From the NCBI GenBank assembly GCA_947176875.1, contig CAMWSI010000059.1, positions 1 to 5,922 of the forward strand: a stretch of DNA of 5,922 nucleotides, given 5' to 3'. A program made the translations under genes and the position numbers. Below, piece by piece: positions 1-5,922 of this stretch. Below the pieces are notes generated by a model. The model saw only the letters and a program-made list of their open reading frames with translations, ran no database searches and was not told the DNA's origin. This DNA comes from an uncultured Bacteroidales bacterium. Lineage in GTDB: Bacteria > Bacteroidota > Bacteroidia > Bacteroidales > P3. Each line of letters begins with the position of its first letter. Position 1 is the first letter of the stretch.

Positions 1-548
1 TCCTTATCCTCGGCATGATGCTTTCGTCAGGCATAGGCGCCGTGGTTCAGATCCTGCAATACCTCAGCCACGAAAACGCCTTGAAAAGTTTCGTCATCTG
101 GACGATGGGATCGCTCGGCGACGTCACGACAACCCAGTTATGGCTATTGATTCCGGCCGTCCTTATCGGCCTCGTCCTCGCCGTAATTTCCATAAAGCCA
201 CTCAACCTCATGCTATTGGGTGAAAACTATGCCCGTACGATGGGCTTGAATGTCCGGCGATCGCGGCGGCTCATTTTCCTTTCGACCGTCTTTCTGGCCG
301 GCACCGTCACGGCCTTCTGCGGCCCCATCGGCTTTATCGGCCTGGCCGTGCCGCATGTGGCACGCATACTGTTCCGCAATGCCGACCACCGTATCCTGAT
401 TCCCGGTGCGGCCCTCTGCGGCGCCGTCGTGTTACTGCTCTGCGACATCGTATCCAAAGGACTGACCTTGCCCATCAACAGCATCACGGCCATATTGGGC
501 ATTCCGATGGTAATCTGGGTCGTTGTCCGTCATAAAAACATCGTCTGA
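1..548 (+). CDS. FecCD/BtuC-family ABC transporter permease, 3' part
   Basis: This is the C-terminal part of an inner-membrane permease that carries iron-siderophore, haem or cobalamin in from the periplasmic binding protein. The frame is open from the left edge (LILG before the first visible Met at 15), so the start lies outside the window; about 181 codons are seen of a usual 320-350. Visible are several hydrophobic segments, the GENYARTMGLNV cytoplasmic stretch that in this family contacts the ATPase, the AFCGPIGFIGLAVPHVAR block typical of FecCD proteins, and the closing PINSITAILGIPMVIW helix. The stop (TGA 546-548) is 20 bp before the ATPase start, so the two are probably one transcript. 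The substrate cannot be told from this fragment. Family assignment is firm. Confidence 0.93.
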   Translation, partial: LILGMMLSSGIGAVVQILQYLSHENALKSFVIWTMGSLGDVTTTQLWLLIPAVLIGLVLAVISIKPLNLMLLGENYARTMGLNVRRSRRLIFLSTVFLAGTVTAFCGPIGFIGLAVPHVARILFRNADHRILIPGAALCGAVVLLLCDIVSKGLTLPINSITAILGIPMVIWVVVRHKNIV

Positions 549-568
549 TCCCTATCCATCCAAAGCCT

Positions 569-1333
569 ATGATTCGATTGGAAAACCTCCGTTTGGGATA
601 CGGCCACCGCCTCTTGCTGGAACAGGCCTCGGCCACGTTGCCGGCCGGCTCGCTCACGGCCCTGCTGGGACGGAACGGCTCCGGAAAATCGACCTTGCTC
701 CGCGCCATCATCGGACAGGAAAAGCCACAGGCAGGCCGCCTCTTTTTGGACGGGCATCCCTTAACGCGCCTCACGCCCGAAACCTTGGCCCGCACCGTGG
801 CCTTCGTCAATACCGAACGGGTGCGCGTGGCCAACCTGCGCTGCAAAGACGTCGTGGCCTTGGGGCGCGCGCCTTACACGAACTGGATAGGCCGGATGCA
901 GGCCCAAGACGAAGCCGCCGTTTATCAGGCCTTGGAGCAGACCGGCATGACCGGCTACGCCGAACGCACGATGGACAAAATGTCGGACGGAGAATGCCAA
1001 CGCATCATGATTGCGCGCGCATTGGCGCAACGGACGCCGATTATCCTTTTGGACGAGCCGACCTCTTTCCTCGACCTGCCCAACCGCTATGAATTGGGGC
1101 GGCTTTTGGCGCAATTGGCTCACGAACAAAATAAATGTATCTTCTTCTCGACACACGAGCTGGACATTGCCCTCGCGCTCTGCGACGCCGTTGCGCTCAT
1201 CGACCGTTCCGAACTGCACTACCGTTCCACTCCTGACCTGATTCAGAGCGGCCTGCTTGAAAAAGTGTTCGGCGACAGCCTCCGCATCTTACCGGCCCTG
1301 CACGCGCCCCGTTATTCCAACTTACGGAAATAA
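569..1333 (+). CDS. FecE/BtuD-like ABC transporter ATPase
   Basis: This 254-residue cytoplasmic ATPase powers uptake of a metal chelate through the upstream permease. It has a Walker A GRNGSGKST at residues 34-42, the family block VALGRAPYTNW at 96-106, a signature motif MSDGECQR at 138-145 (a variant of LSGGQ), a Walker B IILLDEPTSFLD at 158-169 and the switch histidine at 196 (STHELD). The length is normal for FecE/FhuC-type subunits. The Q-loop glutamine is missing: the aligned segment reads AFVNTER (78-84), where most relatives have a proline-glutamine pair. From memory, a TER form is common in Bacteroidota members, so it need not mean loss of function. The ATG at 569 fits the family N-terminus directly. 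The last 22 bp overlap the convergent binding-protein gene. Confidence 0.95.
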   Translation: MIRLENLRLGYGHRLLLEQASATLPAGSLTALLGRNGSGKSTLLRAIIGQEKPQAGRLFLDGHPLTRLTPETLARTVAFVNTERVRVANLRCKDVVALGRAPYTNWIGRMQAQDEAAVYQALEQTGMTGYAERTMDKMSDGECQRIMIARALAQRTPIILLDEPTSFLDLPNRYELGRLLAQLAHEQNKCIFFSTHELDIALALCDAVALIDRSELHYRSTPDLIQSGLLEKVFGDSLRILPALHAPRYSNLRK

Positions 1334-2541
1334 ACGAATTCCTCCTCCGGTACGAGTTCCGGATGCAACATCTTGATCCAATCGCGCAACACCCAGTCGG
1401 GATGCACGATGCCGGACTCCCAGTAATCGTTTCCGCCGGCCGCGTTCAGCCGTTTGTCGTCGTTATACACACGACCGGCCGCCACGCAAGGCATGCCGGC
1501 CATATTCGGTAACAGCCGCTTCAATTCGTCCAAAGTCGCGATACGCCCTAAACCGCACCACACATCGGCCTCGGACGTCAGCCGCATCGCCGTCTCCATA
1601 TCGACCGGCACCGAACGCGTGCCGCGGTTCCGTTCATAGAGATAATGTCCGCCGGCGTCACGTATCAGACATACGACATAACTACCGTCGGCCGGCATAA
1701 ACCAACTGTCGCCGTAAGGCGCATTCAACATGACGTCGGGGCGGAACACAGCCGCGGCAGCAGCCCCATCCGCATCGGAAACAGTCTTGGCAAAAGCCTG
1801 TTCCGCACTGTCCACACGTGCTTTCAAGGCTTCGTAACGCGGCACGAGTTCCGCGAATACCGCTTCGCCGGCCGCCCGGTCGCCCAGCATCTCGGCCACG
1901 GCCACGAGCCATTCGGCCTTGCCGAGCGGATGAGCCTCCAGATAATCGCCCATATAGACAAACGGGATGCCCAGTTCCCGGAGTTTAGCCTCCATCGGGC
2001 TCATGCCATCCAAACCGTAAAGCAACACCAAATCCGGTGCCATGGCCACCAGCGTCTCATAATCGATATGCCCCTCGTAGCCCACTTCGGCTATGGTCTC
2101 ACGGCGCGAAGCCACGCTGTCGTTAGAGACATAAGCCAATCCGGAGACGGCCACGATACGATCCGTCGCGTTCAACTCCGCCAACATCGCGACATAAGAG
2201 GATGACATGCAGACAATACGCCCCGCGCCCCCAGGTACCGTCTGTCCCGTAAAGCCCGCCGGCGTCGGTTCCCCGTTCCGTGCGATGAACAGGGCGGTCT
2301 CTTCGCCGGAAGTCCCCTGCCAAGGCCGTGTCGTTTTCAAGATGGTGCTCTGCCTCCCTTTCGCCCCCATAATCTCAAAACCGACGGCATAGACCGGCTC
2401 ATACACCGGCCGTGTAAAATCCTGCAAGGCCGCGCTGCCTCTCGGACGACACGCACCCATAACGACCATCAGACATACCCCTGTAATCCACAAAGCCGTA
2501 TGCCCATTTTTCCTTCCGTTCATCTTCATCTGGCTTAACAT
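1312..2541 (-). CDS. TroA/BtuF-like ABC transporter substrate-binding lipoprotein
   Basis: This is probably the binding protein of the importer encoded by the two genes to its left. It has a signal peptide with a basic n-region (NGRKNGH), a hydrophobic core and a lipobox-like MGAC with the lipidated Cys at residue 31, so it should be a membrane-anchored lipoprotein. A Bacteroidota-type N-terminal extension (about 32-105) precedes the TroA/Peripla_BP_2 fold, which starts near GRIVCMSSSYVAMLAEL and includes IDYETLVAMAPDLVLLYG. The C-terminus (GGNDYWESGIVHPDWVLRDW, then YFRKLE) is typical of the Bacteroidota family. Three Met starts are possible, at 2541, 2529 and 2523. The longest is given here, but the promoter-like box at 2549-2556 would leave almost no leader for it, so 2529 or 2523 may be real. 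The ligand (corrinoid, haem or siderophore) is unknown. The gene lies tail to tail with the ATPase. Confidence 0.92.
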   Translation of the reverse strand: MLSQMKMNGRKNGHTALWITGVCLMVVMGACRPRGSAALQDFTRPVYEPVYAVGFEIMGAKGRQSTILKTTRPWQGTSGEETALFIARNGEPTPAGFTGQTVPGGAGRIVCMSSSYVAMLAELNATDRIVAVSGLAYVSNDSVASRRETIAEVGYEGHIDYETLVAMAPDLVLLYGLDGMSPMEAKLRELGIPFVYMGDYLEAHPLGKAEWLVAVAEMLGDRAAGEAVFAELVPRYEALKARVDSAEQAFAKTVSDADGAAAAAVFRPDVMLNAPYGDSWFMPADGSYVVCLIRDAGGHYLYERNRGTRSVPVDMETAMRLTSEADVWCGLGRIATLDELKRLLPNMAGMPCVAAGRVYNDDKRLNAAGGNDYWESGIVHPDWVLRDWIKMLHPELVPEEEFVYFRKLE

Positions 2542-2553
2542 TTGCCGGCAAAT
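2540..2553. repeat. 14-bp perfect palindrome in the divergent promoter region
   Basis: ATTTGCCGGCAAAT is its own reverse complement. It covers the end of the minus-strand -7 box, the expected minus-strand transcription start and the upstream edge of the likely plus-strand -33 region. Its position suits an operator for a dimeric regulator, but no known operator consensus is recognised, and part of its symmetry comes from the TTTG of the -7 box. Confidence 0.55.
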
Positions 2554-2556
2554 TTA
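2549..2556 (-). promoter_or_regulatory. Candidate Bacteroidota -7 box for the binding-protein gene
   Basis: Read on the minus strand this is TAAATTTG, an exact match to the Bacteroidota -7 consensus TAnnTTTG. No convincing TTTG -33 element is seen 19-21 bp upstream, so the call is moderate. Transcription would begin only a few bases before the Met codon at 2541, which favours translation from 2529 or 2523. Confidence 0.45.
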
Positions 2557-2584
2557 CGAAATCAAGGGAAATATCGTATCTTTA
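2553..2584 (+). promoter_or_regulatory. Candidate Bacteroidota promoter for the PAS/uvrC transcript
   Basis: A -7 box TATCTTTA (2577-2584) differs from TAnnTTTG in its last base only, and it sits in the ATCGTATCTTT context common at Bacteroidota promoters. A weak -33 element TTTA (2553-2556) lies 20 bp upstream, within the usual 19-21 bp. The inferred leader is about 25 nt, ending in the AT-rich TTTTTACATTTTAAC before the ATG at 2616, with no Shine-Dalgarno sequence, as is normal in this phylum. Confidence 0.5.
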
Positions 2585-2615
2585 TGCCTATAGAACCCTC
2601 TTTTTACATTTTAAC

Positions 2616-2960
2616 ATGAACAAGATATTCAACGAATTAAACATCGCCATCACAGTTTGTGACGAGAAAGGCGAAATTTTGGAGATGAACGAGGCTTCAA
2701 AAAAAGTGAACCTCAAGCCGGGTATGCCGGAAATCATCGGCAAGAACGTTTTGGACTGCCATCCCGAACCGGCCAAAAGCAAATTGGCCGACATGCTCGC
2801 CCATCCGCAAACGAATGTCTATACCATAGAGAAAAACGGTGTCAAAAAGTTGATTTACCAGACGCCTTGGTACGAGAACGGCACTTTCAAGGGGCTGGTC
2901 GAATTCTCGATGGTCATTCCGGCCGAAATGCCGCATTATATCCGCCAACCCAAGGCTTAA
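2616..2960 (+). CDS. Small stand-alone PAS-domain protein
   Basis: This 114-residue soluble protein consists of little more than one PAS fold. It starts with FNELNIAITVCDEKGEILEM (first PAS strands), continues with NEASKKVNLKPGMPEIIGKN and LDCHPEP, as in the PAS domains of DUF438-type proteins, and ends with YENGTFKGLVEFSMVIP as the last strands. No output domain (kinase, cyclase, DNA-binding), signal peptide or membrane segment is present, so the ligand and role are unknown; a small-molecule or redox sensor acting through a partner protein is possible. The ATG at 2616 follows the promoter candidate closely. The stop is 32 bp before uvrC with no visible terminator, which suggests co-transcription with the repair fusion gene. 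Confidence 0.87.
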   Translation: MNKIFNELNIAITVCDEKGEILEMNEASKKVNLKPGMPEIIGKNVLDCHPEPAKSKLADMLAHPQTNVYTIEKNGVKKLIYQTPWYENGTFKGLVEFSMVIPAEMPHYIRQPKA

Positions 2961-2992
2961 CGCCACCGGATCCACCGCATAAATCCGCCAAC

Positions 2993-5542
2993 ATGATTGT
3001 TGCACCGCCCGCCGACATCAAGACGACACTGACGCTGTTACCCGACGCGCCTGGCGTATATCAGTATTTTTCCACCGATGGGGAATTGATTTACGTGGGC
3101 AAGGCCAAGAACCTCAAACGGCGCGTCAATTCGTATTTCAACAAGGATCAGACCGGCAAGGTATTGGCCTTGGTGCGCCGCGTGGCGCGTCTGGAATACA
3201 TTGTCGTGGATACCGAATTCGACGCGTTGCTGCTCGAAAACAATCTGATTAAGGAACACAAGCCGCACTACAACATCCTGCTCAAAGACGACAAGACGTA
3301 TCCGTGGCTCTGCCTGACGAAGGAACCGTATCCGCGGCTGTTTCCGACACGCCGCTACATTCCCGAACAGGGTACTTATTTCGGCCCCTACGCCTCGGTG
3401 CGCATGATGCACACGTTGCTCGACCTCATCCACGACATGTTTCCGCTCCGTAACTGCCGTCACCGGCTTTCCGACAGCGTTGTGGCCAGCGGTAAAGTCA
3501 AACTCTGCCTGCAATATCAGATGAAACGCTGTGCCGGCCCCTGCCAAGGCTTGCAAAGCCTCGAAGCCTATTCGGAACAGATCGACCAGATAAAGAACCT
3601 GCTCCGCGGCCATATCAAACCCCTGTTACAGAACCTGAAAGAGAAAATGCTCGAAGCGGCGGCGCGGCAGGACTTCAAGACGGCGCAACAATACAAGGAG
3701 AAATGGCAGTTGTTGGAACAATACCAGAGCCGCTCGGCCATCGTGAGCGACAAGCTGGCGGATGTGGATGTTTTGCAGGTCAAAGAAAAAGACAATTTCA
3801 TCTACTTCAACTACATGCGCATCGTGGATGGCCTCATGGTACAGGCCCATACCATCGAACTGCGCAAGAAATTGGACGAGACGCCGCAGGATCTATGGCA
3901 GAGCGTACTCGTCGATTTCCGGCAACGCTATGCCTCCACGGCCAAGGAAGTCATCCTGCCGTTCGCCCCCGAATGGGATATGCCGGATCTCAAAATCACG
4001 GTGTCCAAAACGGGCGACGGCAAGAAACTGCTCGACCTATCGGCCCGCAACATCGACTATTTCATTCTGGAAAAAAGCCGCCGGATGGATTTGGTCGATC
4101 CCGACCGGCATCACCGACGCCTATTGTCGGAAATGCAGAGCGTATTGGGGATGAAGGAACCGCCGACACATATCGAATGTTTCGACAACTCGAATATGCT
4201 GGGGGAATACCCGGTTTCCGCCATGACCGTGAGCAAAGACGGCAAACTCTCCAAACGGGACTACCGGCATTTCCTTGTCCGCACCGTAGAAGGGCCGAAC
4301 GACTACGCCTCGATGGAGGAAATCATCGACCGACGTTACAGCCGCCTCCTGCGCGAAGAGCAACCCCTGCCGCAACTCGTCATCGTCGATGGCGGTAAAG
4401 GACAGCTTTCCTCCGCCTACAAGGTATTGAGCCGTTTAGGGTTGGAACGCCGTATCTTCTTAATCGGCATAGCCGAAAATCTGGAGGAAATCTACAAGGT
4501 GGGCGACCCTTACCCACTGTTGCTGGACAAGAAGTCGGAAGTCCTCAAACATATCCAGTTGCTGCGTGACGAGGCGCACCGCTTCGGCATCACGCACTAC
4601 CGCAAACGCCATGTGAAAGGCGTGGTCAAGACCGAATTGACCGAAATCAAAGGCATAGGCCGGGAGACGGCACAAACACTGTTGCGGCAATTCAAATCGG
4701 TCAAACAGATTCGCCAAACCCCGCTCGAAGAACTGACCGCCGCCATCGGCGCGGCCAACGCCCGTTTGGTATTCGACTATTTCAAGACAGAAAACGAGCC
4801 TACGGAAACCTTTGCCCAAGCCGACCGGACACCGCACGACCCGCCGGCCGCCTTGCAAGACAGCAAACAAACACCTGATTTACAGATATACTATCGTTTT
4901 TTCGATATAAAATCCACGACGGATTCGGCTTTAGATTCGACTGAGCCGACAAGCGGTTCCCGGAGCGCCACCTCCTCCACCTTGCGCAAGGCCGTACACG
5001 ACTGGGCGAGACAGCAACTGCAAACCGCCTGTACGGAACAAGGGCTCGGCACGTTACCCCCCCTGCAATACGGCCCGCATGGCAAACCGCATCTTGGCGC
5101 GGACCACCCGCTTCATTTCAACCTGTCGCATAGCGGTTCGGGCGGGGCGTTGGCCATCAGCAAACAGCCGGTCGGCCTTGACATAGAATGCAACGACGGC
5201 CGCCATTGGAAACGGCTGTCCGAACGCTTTTTCAGTCCCGAAGAACGGGCGTTCCTGAATGCCCGGCCGGCCGCAGAACGTCCGCAGGTCTTCGTCTTTC
5301 TTTGGACCTGCAAGGAAAGCCTATACAAATACATCGGTTGCGGACTCGCCCAAGGCCTGTCGCATTACACGCTGCAATTCGACGGTACCGATGCCCAAAA
5401 CGACTACCAAAAAGTGCGGGCTTCTTACGAAGCCCGCACCCTATATTTCAATACGTTACTTTTACGACACCAAGAGAAAGACTACCGGCTCACGGTCTGC
5501 AGTCCGCTTCCGGAAGCGACTTTATACTGGAAACCGTTTTAG
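2993..5542 (+). CDS. uvrC: UvrC excinuclease fused to a 4'-phosphopantetheinyl transferase
   Basis: This 849-residue protein joins two enzymes in one frame. Residues 1 to about 597 are a full UvrC, which with UvrB cuts damaged DNA on both sides of a lesion. It has a GIY-YIG domain (GVY 21-23, YVG 34-36, Arg44, Glu82), four Cys at 155, 172, 180 and 184 matching the reported Fe-S ligands, a UVR domain for UvrB binding (about 210-245), an RNase H-like nuclease with Asp398, Asp437, Asp466 and His529 at the E. coli D399/D438/D466/H538 positions, and tandem helix-hairpin-helix motifs (about 549-597). A polar linker (598-628) leads into an Sfp-type PPTase (629-849). UvrC alone is normally about 600 residues. 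The start at 2993 gives the standard UvrC N-terminus; the frame is open further upstream, but that would overlap the PAS gene. Both halves look intact. Confidence 0.94.
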   Translation: MIVAPPADIKTTLTLLPDAPGVYQYFSTDGELIYVGKAKNLKRRVNSYFNKDQTGKVLALVRRVARLEYIVVDTEFDALLLENNLIKEHKPHYNILLKDDKTYPWLCLTKEPYPRLFPTRRYIPEQGTYFGPYASVRMMHTLLDLIHDMFPLRNCRHRLSDSVVASGKVKLCLQYQMKRCAGPCQGLQSLEAYSEQIDQIKNLLRGHIKPLLQNLKEKMLEAAARQDFKTAQQYKEKWQLLEQYQSRSAIVSDKLADVDVLQVKEKDNFIYFNYMRIVDGLMVQAHTIELRKKLDETPQDLWQSVLVDFRQRYASTAKEVILPFAPEWDMPDLKITVSKTGDGKKLLDLSARNIDYFILEKSRRMDLVDPDRHHRRLLSEMQSVLGMKEPPTHIECFDNSNMLGEYPVSAMTVSKDGKLSKRDYRHFLVRTVEGPNDYASMEEIIDRRYSRLLREEQPLPQLVIVDGGKGQLSSAYKVLSRLGLERRIFLIGIAENLEEIYKVGDPYPLLLDKKSEVLKHIQLLRDEAHRFGITHYRKRHVKGVVKTELTEIKGIGRETAQTLLRQFKSVKQIRQTPLEELTAAIGAANARLVFDYFKTENEPTETFAQADRTPHDPPAALQDSKQTPDLQIYYRFFDIKSTTDSALDSTEPTSGSRSATSSTLRKAVHDWARQQLQTACTEQGLGTLPPLQYGPHGKPHLGADHPLHFNLSHSGSGGALAISKQPVGLDIECNDGRHWKRLSERFFSPEERAFLNARPAAERPQVFVFLWTCKESLYKYIGCGLAQGLSHYTLQFDGTDAQNDYQKVRASYEARTLYFNTLLLRHQEKDYRLTVCSPLPEATLYWKPF
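4877..5542 (+). other. C-terminal PPTase domain of the UvrC fusion
   Basis: This part of the fusion (residues 629-849) should transfer the 4'-phosphopantetheine arm of coenzyme A to a serine of an acyl, peptidyl or aryl carrier protein. Motifs in order are GKP at 697-699, FNLSHSG at 709-715, VGLDIE at 727-732, FFSPEE at 746-751 and WTCKESLYKYIGCGL at 771-785. Asp730, Glu732 and Glu775 fit the magnesium ligands of Sfp, and Lys779 its conserved lysine. The domain begins IYYRFFDIK, which looks like the N-terminus of a free-standing PPTase. No Met codon is present anywhere in it. A Ser/Thr-rich stretch (641-660) near its start may be a flexible insertion. The carrier-protein partner is not in the window. 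Confidence 0.9.
5414..5439. repeat. Perfect 11-bp inverted repeat inside the PPTase coding region
   Basis: The arms GTGCGGGCTTC (5414-5424) and GAAGCCCGCAC (5429-5439) are exact reverse complements around a TTAC loop. The stem is GC-rich, preceded by AAAAA and followed by CCTATATTT, so it looks like an intrinsic terminator without a good U-tract. It encodes part of the PPTase (VRASYEART) about 100 bp before the stop codon. Confidence 0.75.
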
Positions 5543-5577
5543 CCGGGCCCTTGGCGGCCATTCAATACGCTTGCAGT

Positions 5578-5922
5578 TTACCGCATCAGCGCGTCCAACG
5601 TCTCGTAGAACACCGGATCTTCTCCCAATACGACCTTTTCCACTTTAAGCCCCGGCTTCAAGATAATCTTGGTCGGATAAGCACTCACGCCGTACAGAAA
5701 CGAAACATCGTTGTCCCCCTCGCCGTTCATGACCGAAATCCAAGGCAACTTTTCCGTCTTGACCAAAGCCTGCACCTTGTCCAGACGGTCGCGGCACGCA
5801 ATGCCGATAAACGTCGCCTTACGACTGTACTTGTCATAATACCGTTTCAGTTCCGGCATCCCCTGGAGACACCACGGGCGCCAGGGTGCCAAAAAGTCCA
5901 GCACGACATACCGCTTGGCGTA
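5578..5922 (-). CDS. TlpA-like thioredoxin-fold protein with altered CXXC, 3' part
   Basis: This is the C-terminal 114 codons of a TlpA/AhpC-TSA-like protein; the N-terminus, including any signal peptide, is beyond the right edge. The frame is open through the window end (YAKRYVVLDF before the GTG at 5904), so that GTG is not the start. Thioredoxin-fold marks are VVLDFLAPW leading into the active-site loop, MPELKRYYDKY, FIGIACRDRLDKV, LPWISVMNG and the cis-proline segment YGVSAYPTKI. The active site reads WRPWC where relatives have WCxxC: the first, nucleophilic Cys is Arg (CGC, complement of 5878-5880) and the second is kept (complement of 5869-5871). Ordinary disulfide exchange is therefore doubtful. 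Family members usually work in the periplasm in thiol redox or cytochrome maturation. It converges on the uvrC fusion with a 35-bp gap. Confidence 0.88.
   Translation of the reverse strand, partial: YAKRYVVLDFLAPWRPWCLQGMPELKRYYDKYSRKATFIGIACRDRLDKVQALVKTEKLPWISVMNGEGDNDVSFLYGVSAYPTKIILKPGLKVEKVVLGEDPVFYETLDALMR

Noticed and set aside
523..1092. A 189-codon open frame on the plus strand
   Set aside because: It is a shifted-frame shadow of the ABC ATPase gene, rich in Arg, Pro and Gly with no domain.
1645..2205. A 186-codon open frame on the plus strand
   Set aside because: It lies opposite the binding-protein gene, which has clear family motifs; this frame has no recognisable domain and is explained by the GC-rich antisense strand.
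2542..2615. A cobalamin riboswitch or Fur box that would identify the importer's substrate
   Set aside because: The 74-bp region is too short for a cobalamin riboswitch and shows no recognisable Fur consensus.
2867..2992. A 42-residue N-terminal extension of UvrC starting at 2867
   Set aside because: It overlaps the PAS gene in another frame and shows no resemblance to UvrC, whose conserved N-terminus fits the ATG at 2993.
3038..3613. A 191-codon open frame on the minus strand
   Set aside because: It lies antisense to the UvrC GIY-YIG and cysteine-motif region and has no recognisable protein features.
4860..4930. The fusion as an artefact of a missed frameshift
   Set aside because: Both halves stay in the same frame with intact motifs, the linker is in frame throughout, and no Met codon marks a lost separate start; it cannot be excluded fully without reads.
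5543..5577. An intrinsic terminator between the two convergent genes at the right end
   Set aside because: The gap has only short GC palindromes (GGGCCC, GGCGGCC) without a proper stem-loop and without a T-run on either strand.

Overview
The window looks like chromosomal DNA from a member of the Bacteroidota, most likely a Bacteroidales species with a fairly GC-rich genome. This is inferred from three things. The divergent intergenic region has TAnnTTTG-like -7 boxes and AT-rich leaders without Shine-Dalgarno sequences. The UvrC active site reads FDNSN. The transporter and thioredoxin-like proteins are of the Bacteroidota kind. No RNA gene, CRISPR array, insertion sequence or phage gene was seen, and coding density is very high.

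Layout. Positions 1-1333 carry the end of a FecCD/BtuC-type ABC permease followed by its ATPase, both on the plus strand. From 2541 back to 1312, on the minus strand, lies a TroA/BtuF-like lipoprotein that is presumably the binding protein of the same importer; its 3' end overlaps the 3' end of the ATPase gene by 22 bp. Together these three genes would make one metal-chelate (siderophore, haem or corrinoid) uptake system, with the binding protein on the opposite strand from permease and ATPase. A 74-bp divergent intergenic region (2542-2615) holds a 14-bp perfect palindrome and overlapping promoter-like boxes for both directions.

On the plus strand from 2616 follow a 114-residue protein that is only a PAS domain and, 32 bp later, a single 849-residue open frame (2993-5542). 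That frame encodes a full-length UvrC nucleotide excision repair nuclease fused in frame to a complete Sfp-type 4'-phosphopantetheinyl transferase (PPTase). All catalytic residues of both enzymes are visible, and no methionine codon occurs in the last 408 residues, so the PPTase has no ATG of its own. This fusion is the most unusual feature of the window. An 11-bp perfect hairpin sits inside the PPTase coding sequence.

The right edge (5578-5922, minus strand) holds the C-terminal 114 codons of a TlpA-like thioredoxin-fold protein. The first cysteine of its CXXC motif is replaced by arginine. It converges on the UvrC-PPTase gene with a 35-bp gap.
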